From the NCBI RefSeq assembly GCF_018413645.1, contig NZ_JAHCDA010000001.1:868001-932000 (forward strand): a stretch of 64,000 nt of DNA. The letters are read 5' to 3'. Position 1 is the first letter of the stretch, and each line of letters opens with the position of its first letter. The notes beneath the pieces are model-generated. The model saw only the letters and a list, made by a program, of their open reading frames with translations. It was not told the origin of the DNA and searched no databases. Below, piece after piece: positions 8,514-16,337 of this stretch. The position numbers were made by a program, and so were the translations under genes. This DNA is from Roseococcus pinisoli (lineage in GTDB: Bacteria; Pseudomonadota; Alphaproteobacteria; Acetobacterales; Acetobacteraceae).

Positions 8514-8542
8514 GGCGCGCGGGAACAGGTTTTCCGCGCGCC
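8514..8542. terminator. Stem-loop after the FAH gene
   Basis: Left arm GGCGCGCGG plus GAA, loop CAGGT, right arm TTT plus CCGCGCGCC: a stem of 12 pairs including one G-T, located 27 bases after the FAH stop. A smaller hairpin AGCGCC-AA-GGCGCT starts on the last base of the stop codon. There is little T-tail; the stem may act as terminator or mRNA stabiliser. Confidence 0.55.
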
Positions 8543-8650
8543 GCACCTCCGCCGGCCCTGAGGCCGCGCCGAAACGTACCGCCTCCGCAACTTTTCCTCG
8601 CTTCCCCTCGTTTGGATGGCCAAAGGCGCTGTCCAGGAGAGGCGATATTC

Positions 8651-9391
8651 ATGCGGGGACGATCCACCTCCAGAAGGCATCTCCTCGCGGCGACGGCGCT
8701 CGTCGCCTGCTCGCTTCCTGCCGCCCAGGCCCGCACCATCCGCGGCGCGCTGCCCTGGTCGGCCGGTGAGGCCTATCCGCCGCCGCGCCTCTCCGCCGCG
8801 GGCTGGCTCTTCTTCACCGAGGCCGAGGCCGCTGCCGTCACGGCCATGGCCAATCGTCTCATCCCGCCGGACGAGCTGGGCGCCGGGGGCGCCGAAGCAG
8901 GCTGCGCCACCTTCATCGATCGCCAGCTCGCCGGTTCCTTCGGCACCTCGGACTGGCTCTACATGCAGGGGCCCTTTCCCGCCGGCACGCCGCAGCAGGG
9001 CCTGCAGGAGGAGCATCCGCCGAACCGGCGCTATCGCGAGGCGCTGGCGGCCATCGCCGCCCATTGCCGCGAGAAGATGGGCGGGCGGCTGTTCCACACG
9101 CTTTCCAGCCAGGAGCAGGATGCCCTGCTGACGGCGATGGAGGCCGGCACCTCCGGCATCGCCGGGCTGCGCGACAAATCCTTCTTCGAGCTGCTGCTGC
9201 AGAATGTGATGGAAGGCTACTTCGCCGACCCGGCCTATGGCGGCAACCGCGAGATGGTGGGCTGGAAGCTCGTGGGCTTCCCCGGCGCGCGCTACGACTT
9301 CCGCGAGATGCTGGACCGTCTCGACCAGCCCTATACCGATCCGCCGGTCGGCCTGTTCGGTCGCCCCGCCTGGACGAGGGCTGCGCAATGA
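8651..9391 (+). CDS. Gluconate 2-dehydrogenase subunit 3 (gamma) family protein
   Basis: A 246-residue small subunit of a membrane-bound FAD-dependent sugar/polyol dehydrogenase. Residues 1-26 (RGRSTSRRHLLAATALVA) form a twin-arginine signal ending AQA; in this enzyme class the gamma subunit carries the Tat signal and pulls the flavoprotein across with it. The body shows the subunit-3 motifs FFTEAEAAAVTAMANRLIP, CATFIDRQL, the SSQEQDALL helix and a FFELLLQNVMEGYFADP segment near the C-terminus. Start ATG 8651 follows AGGAGAGGCG. It overlaps the flavoprotein gene by ATGA, and the cytochrome c gene follows, giving the classic three-subunit operon. Confidence 0.88.
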   Translation: MRGRSTSRRHLLAATALVACSLPAAQARTIRGALPWSAGEAYPPPRLSAAGWLFFTEAEAAAVTAMANRLIPPDELGAGGAEAGCATFIDRQLAGSFGTSDWLYMQGPFPAGTPQQGLQEEHPPNRRYREALAAIAAHCREKMGGRLFHTLSSQEQDALLTAMEAGTSGIAGLRDKSFFELLLQNVMEGYFADPAYGGNREMVGWKLVGFPGARYDFREMLDRLDQPYTDPPVGLFGRPAWTRAAQ

Positions 9392-11157
9392 CGCGCCGTC
9401 TTCCATCCACCGACGTCGTGGTGGTGGGGCTCGGCTGGACCGGCTCCATCATGTCCCTCGAGCTGGCGCGCGCCGGCCTGAACGTCGTCGCCATCGAGCG
9501 CGGCCCCTGGCGGGACACCGCGGCGGACTTCCCGCCCGCGACCTCGGCGGACGAGCTGCGCTACGCCGTCCGCCAGGACCTCTTCCTGCGCCCCGCGCAG
9601 GAGACGCTGACCTTCCGCAACAACATCTCCCAGAACGCGCTGCCGATCCGCCGCTGGGGCAGCTTCCTGCCCGGCAACGGCGTGGGCGGCGCGGGGGTGC
9701 ACTGGAACGGCCATACCTGGCGCTGGCACCCCTGGGACTTCACGCATCGCAGCTCAACGATCGAGCGCTACGGCGCGGATTTCCTGCCGCCGGACAACAT
9801 GATGCAGGACTGGGGCATCACCTATGACGAGCTCGAGCCCTTCTATGACCGGTTCGAGTATCTCTGCGGCATCGCCGGCAAGGCGGGCAATCTCCGCGGC
9901 GTGATCCAGGAGGGCGGCAATCCCTTCGAGGGCCCGCGCCAGCGCGAATACCCGACGCCGCCCATGCGCCTCACCCAGGCGCCGACGATGTTCGAGAAGG
10001 CGGCGCGGGAGCTGGGATGGCATCCCTTCCCGAACCCCTCGGCCAATATGTCGCAGGCCTATACCAACTCCTACGGCTGCCGCCTGGCGCCCTGCACCTA
10101 TTGCGGCTTTTGCGAGCGCTTCGGCTGCGGCAATTATTCCAAGGCGAGCCCGCAGACCTGCGTGCTGCCCGCCCTCGTCCGGCAAAGCAACTTCGAGGCG
10201 CGGACGGAGTGCCAGGTGACGAAGGTGAATCTGAGCGCCGACGGCAAGCGCGCCACGGGCGTCACCTATCGCGACACTTCCGGCCGCGAATGGGAGCAGC
10301 CGGCGGAGATGGTGCTGCTCTGCGCCTATCAGCTCTTCAACGTGCGCCTGCTGCTGCTCTCGGGCATCGGCACGCCCTACGACCCGCGGACGGGCGAGGG
10401 CACGGTGGGCCGCAACTATGCCTATCAGATCACGGGCGGCGCGACGGGCTTCTTTCCCGGCGAGCGCCACTTCAATCCCTTCGTCGCCTCCGGCTCCGAA
10501 GGCATCGTCGTGGACGATTTCAACGACGACAATTTTGACCACACGCAGGTCGGCTTCGTCGGCGGCTCCAGCGTTGCCTGCATCCCGACCAATGGCCGTC
10601 CGATCCTCAACCGGCCCGTGCCCGAGGGCACGCTGCGCTGGGGCAGCGCCTGGAAGCGCGCGACGCACGAGAACTACAACCGCACGGCCTCGGTCGGCAT
10701 CCAGGGCAGCGTCATGCCTTATCGCGGCGCCTATCTCGACCTGGACCCGACCTACAAGGACCCGTTGGGCCTGCCGCTGCTGCGCCTGACCTTCGACTTC
10801 CAGGAGAACGAGCGGAAGCTGCGCCGCTTCGGCGTCGACCGCTGCATCGAGGCGGTGCGCGCCATGGGGGCCGATCGCGTGATCCGCAACGAGATCACCG
10901 GGCCCTATGACATCGTGCCCTATCAATCCACCCATACGACGGGCGGCGCGATCATGGGCGCCGATCCGAAGACCAGCGTGGTGAACAAGTATTGCCAGAG
11001 CTGGGACGTCCCCAACGTCTTCATGGCGGGCGCCTCGCTCTTCCCCATGAATGCCGGCTTCAACCCGACAGGGACCGTCGGCGCCCTGGCCTATTGGGCC
11101 GTGGACGCGATCCGCGAACGATACCTGAAGGCCCCCGGGCCGCTGGTGCCGGCATGA
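9388..11157 (+). CDS. GMC oxidoreductase, large FAD subunit of gluconate/polyol dehydrogenase
   Basis: A 589-residue glucose-methanol-choline flavoprotein. The Rossmann FAD motif is VVVGLGWTGSIMSLELARAG (residues about 11-30); GNGVGGAGVHWNGHTWR is the second FAD-contact region; a cysteine-rich stretch CTYCGFCERFGCGN lies near residues 234-247; and the C-terminus carries HTTGGAIMGADP and NAGFNPTGTVGALA active-site motifs. It oxidises a sugar acid, polyol or alcohol in the periplasm and passes electrons to the neighbouring cytochrome c subunit. It has no signal of its own, as expected if it is co-exported with the Tat-bearing gamma subunit. The cysteine cluster resembles positions that hold a [3Fe-4S] cluster in FAD-glucose and fructose dehydrogenases, an inference here. 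Exact substrate unknown. Confidence 0.9.
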   Translation: MTRRLPSTDVVVVGLGWTGSIMSLELARAGLNVVAIERGPWRDTAADFPPATSADELRYAVRQDLFLRPAQETLTFRNNISQNALPIRRWGSFLPGNGVGGAGVHWNGHTWRWHPWDFTHRSSTIERYGADFLPPDNMMQDWGITYDELEPFYDRFEYLCGIAGKAGNLRGVIQEGGNPFEGPRQREYPTPPMRLTQAPTMFEKAARELGWHPFPNPSANMSQAYTNSYGCRLAPCTYCGFCERFGCGNYSKASPQTCVLPALVRQSNFEARTECQVTKVNLSADGKRATGVTYRDTSGREWEQPAEMVLLCAYQLFNVRLLLLSGIGTPYDPRTGEGTVGRNYAYQITGGATGFFPGERHFNPFVASGSEGIVVDDFNDDNFDHTQVGFVGGSSVACIPTNGRPILNRPVPEGTLRWGSAWKRATHENYNRTASVGIQGSVMPYRGAYLDLDPTYKDPLGLPLLRLTFDFQENERKLRRFGVDRCIEAVRAMGADRVIRNEITGPYDIVPYQSTHTTGGAIMGADPKTSVVNKYCQSWDVPNVFMAGASLFPMNAGFNPTGTVGALAYWAVDAIRERYLKAPGPLVPA

Positions 11158-12407
11158 GCCCGCGCACCCCCGCCCGCCGGCTCGCCGCGCTGCTGGCGCC
11201 CGCTTTCGTGCTGCTGCTCGGCGCACTACCGGCGCAGGCAGACGACAACGACTACGTCGCCATCGAGCGCGGGCGCTATCTGGCGACGGTCGGCGACTGT
11301 TCCTCCTGCCATCTGCATCGCGAGAGCCCCTATGCCGGCGGCCGCGGCATCGAGGCGCCCTTCGGCACCATCAACGCGCCGAACATCACGCCCGATCCGG
11401 AGACCGGCCTCGGCCGCTGGACGCGCGACGACTTCGCCCGCGCCCTGCAGCAGGGTGTCAGCCGCAACGGCGGGCATCTCTATCCCGCGCTGCCCTACCC
11501 CTGGTTCACGCGGATCAGCCGCGAGGATTCCGACGCGATCTACGCCTATCTGCGGACCGTCCCGCCGGTGAGCAACGCGGTGAATCGCGATACCTTGCCC
11601 TTCCCCTTCAGCATCCGCGCCGTGATGCGCGTGTGGAACGGCATGTTCTTCGAGCCGGGCCGCTTCCAGCCCGTCATTGGCCGCACCGACGAATGGAATC
11701 GCGGCGCCTATCTGGTGGAAGGGCTCGGCCATTGCGGCGCCTGCCACACGCCGGTGAACGCGCTGGGCGGCAGCCGCCGCAGCCAGTCCTTCGCCGGCCA
11801 GGCGCTGCAGGGCTGGTACGCCCCCAATATCGGCGGCAGCAGCTACCAGGGCATCGGCGAATGGGGCGTCGACGACGTGGTGCAGTATCTGCGCACCGGC
11901 GCGAATGGCTGGACGCGCGCCAGCGGCCCCATGGCCGAGGTGGTGCAGCGCAGCACCAGCCGCATGACCGAGGCCGATCTCCGCGCCATCGCCGTCTATC
12001 TCCGCGACCAGCCGGGCCGCGGCCCCGCCACCGCGCCGCCGGCCCTGGCCGCCGACAGTCCCCGGATGCGCACGGGGCAGGCGATCTACGTCGACAATTG
12101 CAGCGCCTGCCACCGCCGCGACGGGCAGGGCGTCGAGAGCATGATCCCCTCGCTCGCCTCCAACCAGATCGCGGTGCAGGCGGGCCCCGAGACGCTGATC
12201 CGGCTGGTGCTCTCCGGCTCCCGCCCCGCCGCCACCGACGCCGAGCCGACGGCCCCGGCCATGCCCGCCTTCGGCTGGCGCCTGAACGACGCGCAGGTCG
12301 CGGATGTGGTGACCTATCTGCGCAACAGCTGGGGCAATGCCGCCCCCCCGGTCGAGGCCTCCGTGGTGCAGACGATGCGACGGCAGCTGGCCGCCCGCGG
12401 CGAGTAA
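11154..12407 (+). CDS. Triheme cytochrome c subunit of GMC dehydrogenase
   Basis: A 417-residue periplasmic, membrane-attached cytochrome c. A Sec signal (residues 1-29, ending PAQA) is followed by three CXXCH heme sites: CSSCH at about 49, CGACH at about 194 and CSACH at about 316, one per cytochrome c domain. This three-domain plan is that of the electron-transfer subunit of gluconate, sorbitol and alcohol dehydrogenases, which hands electrons to ubiquinone or a terminal oxidase. Its ATG overlaps the flavoprotein stop (ATGA). No obvious C-terminal anchor helix is seen, although family members often have one, so attachment may depend on the partners. Confidence 0.92.
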   Translation: MSPRTPARRLAALLAPAFVLLLGALPAQADDNDYVAIERGRYLATVGDCSSCHLHRESPYAGGRGIEAPFGTINAPNITPDPETGLGRWTRDDFARALQQGVSRNGGHLYPALPYPWFTRISREDSDAIYAYLRTVPPVSNAVNRDTLPFPFSIRAVMRVWNGMFFEPGRFQPVIGRTDEWNRGAYLVEGLGHCGACHTPVNALGGSRRSQSFAGQALQGWYAPNIGGSSYQGIGEWGVDDVVQYLRTGANGWTRASGPMAEVVQRSTSRMTEADLRAIAVYLRDQPGRGPATAPPALAADSPRMRTGQAIYVDNCSACHRRDGQGVESMIPSLASNQIAVQAGPETLIRLVLSGSRPAATDAEPTAPAMPAFGWRLNDAQVADVVTYLRNSWGNAAPPVEASVVQTMRRQLAARGE

Positions 12408-12408
12408 C

Positions 12409-12459
12409 GCGCGCCTCGGGCGCGCATCGCGTGTCTCGGGCGTTGCACAAACACGCCCG
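12409..12459. terminator. Two consecutive stem-loops after the cytochrome c gene
   Basis: First GCGCGCC-TCG-GGCGCGC (12409-12425), starting within two bases of the cytochrome stop, then CGGGCGT, nine-base loop, ACGCCCG (12437-12459). Together they separate the dehydrogenase operon from the Bug gene that follows at 12498. Confidence 0.5.
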
Positions 12460-12497
12460 GTCGTCATGATGCGCAAAACAAATCCGGGGGAAACAAC

Positions 12498-13478
12498 ATG
12501 AATCGCCGCCAAATGCTGGCCGTCTCGGCCGCGCTGCCCGCCAGCCTCGCCTCCCCGCTGGCCTCGCCCGCGATCGCGCAGACCTTCGACCGTCCCTTCC
12601 GCCTCGTGGTGCCCTTCGCGCCCGGCGGCACCAGCGACATCCTGGGCCGCATCCTCGCGCCGGAGCTGACGCGCCTCCTCGGCCAGAACGTCGTGGTGGA
12701 GAACCGCAGCGGCGCGGCCGGCAATCTCGGCGCGCAACTCGTCGCCCAGAGCAATCCGGACGGGCAGGCCATCCTGCTCATCGATACCGGCGTGCTGGCG
12801 ACGGCGCCCTCGCTCTACACGCGCCTGCCCTTCGATCCCTCAAAGGACCTCGCGCCGGTCAACCTGCTGATCTACGCGCCCTATATCCTCGCCGTGCATC
12901 CTTCCGTGCCCGCGCGCAACGCGGCGGAGCTGGTGGCCTATGCCAAGGCAAATCCGAACCGCATCAATGTCGCCAATTCCGGCGTCGGCGCCGCCAATCA
13001 CCTGACCTCGCTGATGCTGGCCGGCCATTGGGGCGCGGAGGTGACGCAGGTCCCCTATCGCGGCGGCGCGGCGGCGCTTTCGGCGGTCACGGGTGGCGAG
13101 GCGCAGCTCATCGTCAACGGTGCGACCGCGACCGCGCCCTTCGTGAAGGACGGCCGCCTGCGCGGCATCGCCGTCTCGGGCCCCCGCCGCTTCGCCGACC
13201 TGCCCGACCTGCCGACCTTCACGGAGCTCGGCTGGCCGGCCGGCGACAGCGGCACCTGGCAGGGTGCCCTGGTGCAGGGCGCCACGCCCGCGCCGATCAT
13301 CGCCCGGCTCGACCAGGCCTTCCGCGCGGCGCTGGCCGTGCCCGACGTGGCGCGGCGCATGGCCGAGCTGGGCGCGGAGGTGCGCGCCATCGGCCCCGCG
13401 GAGTTCAGGACCTGGCTGGCCACCGAGACGGAGACCTGGGGCCAGGTGGTGCGGGCGAACAACGTCCGGCTGGATTGA
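12498..13478 (+). CDS. Bug/TctC-family periplasmic solute receptor
   Basis: A 326-residue Bug-type receptor. The N-terminus NRRQMLAVSAALPASL is Tat-like, with cleavage near PAIAQ (about residue 28). Family motifs follow in order: RLVVPFAPGGTSD, GQNVVVENRSGAAG, and a Leu-rich second lobe with YAKANPNRINVANSG. It binds a small carboxylate-type ligand in the periplasm; which one cannot be read from sequence. It follows the GMC dehydrogenase operon, from which paired hairpins separate it, and it overlaps the ProX-type gene downstream by one base (TGATG). The ribosome-binding site is CGGGGGAAACAAC. Confidence 0.92.
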   Translation: MNRRQMLAVSAALPASLASPLASPAIAQTFDRPFRLVVPFAPGGTSDILGRILAPELTRLLGQNVVVENRSGAAGNLGAQLVAQSNPDGQAILLIDTGVLATAPSLYTRLPFDPSKDLAPVNLLIYAPYILAVHPSVPARNAAELVAYAKANPNRINVANSGVGAANHLTSLMLAGHWGAEVTQVPYRGGAAALSAVTGGEAQLIVNGATATAPFVKDGRLRGIAVSGPRRFADLPDLPTFTELGWPAGDSGTWQGALVQGATPAPIIARLDQAFRAALAVPDVARRMAELGAEVRAIGPAEFRTWLATETETWGQVVRANNVRLD

Positions 13479-13978
13479 TGGAATCACCTGAAGGGCTGCT
13501 GGCCCGGCTCGCCGCCGCGGGCATCGACACGCGCACCGTGCAGCACCAGGCCGTCTTCACCGTGGCGGAATCCGAGGCCGTGCGCGCGGAGATGCCCGGC
13601 GCGCATTCAAAGAACCTCTTCCTCGCGCCCGCCAAGGGCGAGGGGCCCTTCTGCCTCGCCGTGCTGGAATGCGACCGCCGGGTCTCGGTCAATGCGCTGG
13701 CCCGCGCGGCGGGCTGGGGCAAGGTGAGCATGGCGCCGGCCGAGGCCCTGGTCGCCACGCTCGGCGTCGCGCCCGGCAGCGTCACGCCCTTCGGGCTGGT
13801 CAATGCGCCGCCCGGCTCGGTCCGCGTCGTTCTGGATGCGGAACTGGCGGAAGCGCCGGAGCTCGCCTGGTTCCATCCGCTGGTGAACACGGCCTCCACC
13901 GGCATCCGCCCGGACGATCTGCTGCGCTTCCTGCGCGGCCTCGGCCATGAGGTCGCAGTGCTCGGACTTGACGCCTGA
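13478..13978 (+). CDS. YbaK/ProX-type aminoacyl-tRNA deacylase
   Basis: A 166-residue stand-alone editing-domain protein of the YbaK/ProX (INS) family, which hydrolyses mis-charged Ala-tRNA(Pro) or Cys-tRNA(Pro). Visible features: HSKNLFLAPAKG near residue 46, the family's conserved K in that strand, a VSVNALARAAGWGKVSMA segment, and the GSVTPFGLVN catalytic-loop motif around residues 106-116, followed by a WFHPLVNTAST strand. Length matches bacterial ProX (about 165-170). The start ATG shares its A with the stop of the upstream receptor gene. Translation coupling with an unrelated receptor is probably accidental packing. Confidence 0.88.
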   Translation: MESPEGLLARLAAAGIDTRTVQHQAVFTVAESEAVRAEMPGAHSKNLFLAPAKGEGPFCLAVLECDRRVSVNALARAAGWGKVSMAPAEALVATLGVAPGSVTPFGLVNAPPGSVRVVLDAELAEAPELAWFHPLVNTASTGIRPDDLLRFLRGLGHEVAVLGLDA

Positions 13979-13984
13979 CGCGGG

Positions 13985-14006
13985 AGACAAGCCGCACGGG
14001 TTGTCT
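13985..14006. terminator. Imperfect inverted repeat between prolyl-editing and thioredoxin genes
   Basis: AGACAAGCC, loop GCAC, GGGTTGTCT: eight of nine positions pair. It sits seven bases after the deacylase stop and is followed by a C/T-rich stretch leading to the thioredoxin gene. Either a terminator or a palindromic operator for the thioredoxin operon. Confidence 0.4.
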
Positions 14007-14064
14007 TATGCCCGCCCCCACAACATCTCTCCTTATCTCTTTGCTTTCGCCAGGACCCAGCCCG

Positions 14065-15000
14065 ATGGACGTGATCTTAGACCCCAACCAGCCCAACCCC
14101 TCCGGCGGCCCCGATCCTGTCATCGACGGCGATCAGAAGACCTTCATGCAGGATGTGGTCGAGGCTTCGCGCCAGGTCCCCGTCCTGGTGGATTTCTGGG
14201 CGACCTGGTGCGGCCCCTGCAAGACGCTGACGCCCACGATCGAGAAGGTGGTCCGCGCCGCCGGCGGGCGCGTGCGCCTCGTGAAGATCGACATCGACAA
14301 GAACCGCCAGCTCGTCCAGCAGCTGACGCAGATGGGCCTGCCGCTGCAGTCCGTGCCTACGGTCGCGGCCTTCTGGCAGGGCCAGATCGCCGACATCTTC
14401 CAGGGGGCGCTGCCCGAGAGCGAGGTGAAGAAGTTCATCGAGAACCTGCTGAAGGTCGCCGGCGGCCAGATGCCCTCGGCCGACCTGATCGGCGAGGCCA
14501 AGGAGCTCTTCGAGGCGCAGGATTTCTCCGGCGCGCTCGAGATCTACGCCGCCCTCGCGCAGCAGGAGCCGGAGAATGCCGAGGCCCTCGCCGGCCTGGC
14601 GCGCTGCCTGATCGCCCTCGACGAGGAAGGCCAGGCCAAGGAGATGCTGGACGGCCTGGACGCCAAGCTGAAGGCCAGCGCCGAGATCTCCGCCGTCCGC
14701 GCGCAGATCGAGCTGGCCGAGGCCGGCCGCGCCGCGCAGTCCAAGTTCGGCATCTTCGAGGAGCGGCTGGCCGCCGACCCCGATGACCATGAGGCGCGCA
14801 TCGAGCTTGCCGTGGCGCTCAACGCCGCCGACAAGCGCGTGGAGGCCTCGCAGGCCCTGCTGGAGGCGATCAAGCGCGACCGCGCCTGGAACGACGAGGC
14901 GGCGCGCAAGCAGCTGCTGAAGTTCTTCGAGGCCTGGGGCCTCGACGATCCCGCGACCCTGAAGGCGCGACGCGGCCTCTCCGCGCTGCTGTTCAGGTAA
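14065..15000 (+). CDS. cnoX: Thioredoxin-TPR co-chaperone (CnoX/YbbN family)
   Basis: A 311-residue cytosolic protein with an N-terminal thioredoxin domain and C-terminal TPR-like helices, the plan of CnoX/YbbN, a chaperedoxin that guards clients and hands them to GroEL or DnaK. The active site WCGPC is at residues 48-52, with both cysteines kept, so redox activity is likely (E. coli CnoX has lost it). QSVPTVAAFWQG carries the cis-Pro. The TPR part (from about residue 135) ends with a MLDGLDAKLK...ALLEAIKRD series. ATG 14065 is preferred since residues before it (ATG 14008) look non-domain and an AGGA lies ten bases upstream. It abuts the LON-domain gene (TAATG). Confidence 0.9.
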   Translation: MDVILDPNQPNPSGGPDPVIDGDQKTFMQDVVEASRQVPVLVDFWATWCGPCKTLTPTIEKVVRAAGGRVRLVKIDIDKNRQLVQQLTQMGLPLQSVPTVAAFWQGQIADIFQGALPESEVKKFIENLLKVAGGQMPSADLIGEAKELFEAQDFSGALEIYAALAQQEPENAEALAGLARCLIALDEEGQAKEMLDGLDAKLKASAEISAVRAQIELAEAGRAAQSKFGIFEERLAADPDDHEARIELAVALNAADKRVEASQALLEAIKRDRAWNDEAARKQLLKFFEAWGLDDPATLKARRGLSALLFR

Positions 15001-15671
15001 TGGACCCCTTCCAGCCCGCGCCGGAGCAGCTGCCGGCCGAGATCGCGGTGTTTCCGCTCTCGGGCGCGCTGCTCCTGCCGGGCGGGAAGCTCCCGCTGAA
15101 TATCTTCGAGCCGCGCTATCTGGCCTTGGTGCTGGACAGCCTGGCGCGGGGGCGGATGTTCGGCATGGTCCAGGCGAATTCGAACGCGCCCGAAACGGAG
15201 AGGGGCGGCGGCCTGTACCAGGTCGGCTGCCTCGGCCGGATTTCCTCCTTCGCCGAGACCGAGGACGGGCGCCTCCTCATCACCCTCACCGGGCTGGTCC
15301 GCTTCCGCCTGGGGGAGGAGCTGGCCCCCCGCCGTGGCTATCGCCGGATGCGCGCCGACTACGCGCCCTATCTCGCCGACCTCGACCCGCCCGAGGTGGA
15401 GCCCGCGGACCTGCCGCGCGAGGCCATCCTGGAGGCGCTGAGGCCCTATTTCATGGCCCAGGGCATCGAGGCCAACTGGTCCGCCATCGAGCAGATGAGC
15501 TGCCTGACGCTGGTGAACACCCTTTCCATGGTCTGTCCCTTCGCCACCGCGGAGAAGCAGGCGCTGCTCGAGGCCGTGACTGTGGCCGAGCGCGCCGACG
15601 ACCTCGTCGCCCTGCTGCGCATGGCCGTCCTGGGCGGTGGGGACCTTCCGCCCGACGGGCGGCCGAGCTAG
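15000..15671 (+). CDS. LON substrate-binding-domain (LonN/PUA-like) protein
   Basis: A 223-residue protein made only of the Lon N-terminal substrate-recognition domain; there is no AAA+ or protease part. Motifs: the strand [26 protein letters not shown] (residues 14-40), MFGMVQ, and a G-rich turn in [25 protein letters not shown]. The helical C-terminal part contains the [18 protein letters not shown] segment typical of this alphaproteobacterial family. The gene usually sits between the thioredoxin-TPR gene and Trm112, as here, and may present clients to Lon or act in redox proteostasis; the function is not established. The start overlaps the previous stop by one base (TAATG). Confidence 0.88.
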   Translation: MDPFQPAPEQLPAEIAVFPLSGALLLPGGKLPLNIFEPRYLALVLDSLARGRMFGMVQANSNAPETERGGGLYQVGCLGRISSFAETEDGRLLITLTGLVRFRLGEELAPRRGYRRMRADYAPYLADLDPPEVEPADLPREAILEALRPYFMAQGIEANWSAIEQMSCLTLVNTLSMVCPFATAEKQALLEAVTVAERADDLVALLRMAVLGGGDLPPDGRPS

Positions 15672-15681
15672 GAATCCCCTC

Positions 15682-15876
15682 ATGACCGATACGCCCAGCC
15701 CCTCCGGCGCCGTGGATCCGCAGCTCCTGGAAATCCTCGTCTGTCCGGTGACCAAGCAGCCGCTCCGCTACGATCGCGAGGCGGGCGAGCTGGTGAGCGA
15801 GGCGGCCGGCCTCGCCTATCCGGTGCGCGACGGCATCCCCATCATGCTGCCCGACCAGGCCCGCAAGCTGGATTGA
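15682..15876 (+). CDS. Trm112-family zinc-ribbon-like protein
   Basis: A 64-residue Trm112/YcaR-family protein. Trm112 proteins activate methyltransferases in eukaryotes and archaea; bacterial members are small and of less certain role. Core motif [17 protein letters not shown] followed by [18 protein letters not shown] gives the typical beta-hairpin fold; only one Cys of the zinc site remains, as in most bacterial copies. ATG 15682 is chosen over an upstream GTG because it follows AGGAATCCCCTC. Its stop overlaps the DUF971 start by one base (TGATG). Confidence 0.9.
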   Translation: MTDTPSPSGAVDPQLLEILVCPVTKQPLRYDREAGELVSEAAGLAYPVRDGIPIMLPDQARKLD

Positions 15877-16226
15877 TGGCGGTCTCGGTCACCGAGCTGC
15901 GCTACCGCTCGGCCGACCGGGTGCTCGACGTGGGTTTCGACGATGGCAGCCGCTTCGCGCTGCCGGCGGAATACCTGCGCGTGGAAAGCCCCTCCGCCGA
16001 AGTACAGGGCCATGGCCCCGGCCAGAAGAAGCTCGTCACCGGGCGGCGGCAGGTGGGCATCATGAAGATCGAGCCCGTGGGCAACTACGCCGTGCGGATC
16101 TTCTTCGACGACCTGCACGACACCGGGCTCTACACCTGGGAAACGCTGCACACCCTGGGCCGCGAGCAGGCGGAGCGCTGGGCCGCCTACGAGACGGCGC
16201 TCGCGGAAAAGGGCCTGTCCCGTTAG
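15876..16226 (+). CDS. DUF971 (gamma-butyrobetaine hydroxylase-like N-terminal domain) protein
   Basis: A 116-residue stand-alone DUF971 protein. The domain is named after the zinc-binding N-terminus of gamma-butyrobetaine hydroxylase; in bacteria small DUF971 proteins have been linked to Fe-S or P-loop (Mrp/ApbC) partners, but the role is unproven. Motifs: LDVGFDDGSRFALPAEYLRVESPSAE-type strands and IEPVGNYAVRIFFDDLHDTGLYTW near residues 66-90. It ends the thioredoxin-LON-Trm112 run with a one-base overlap (ATG 15876); a TTG one codon earlier is a weaker choice. A palindromic element follows. Confidence 0.85.
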   Translation: MAVSVTELRYRSADRVLDVGFDDGSRFALPAEYLRVESPSAEVQGHGPGQKKLVTGRRQVGIMKIEPVGNYAVRIFFDDLHDTGLYTWETLHTLGREQAERWAAYETALAEKGLSR

Positions 16227-16234
16227 AGCAGATT

Positions 16235-16260
16235 CCGATCAAGCTGCTTGGCTTGATCGG
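16235..16260. repeat. Palindromic element between convergent genes, REP-like or terminator
   Basis: CCGATCAAGC, loop TGCTTG, GCTTGATCGG: a perfect 10-pair stem nine bases after the DUF971 stop and about 77 bases from the ManC stop on the other strand. The surrounding text (AGAGCAGATTCCGATC...) looks like interspersed palindromic repeats I associate with alphaproteobacterial intergenic regions; I saw no second copy in this window. It could terminate both convergent transcripts. Confidence 0.6.
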
Positions 16261-16337
16261 GTGAAGGTGCTTGAGAAGCGGAAATTTCCAACCTGTGCCG
16301 GAGCGCGAGATCCGCGCCCCGGGATGCCGAAGAGGCC

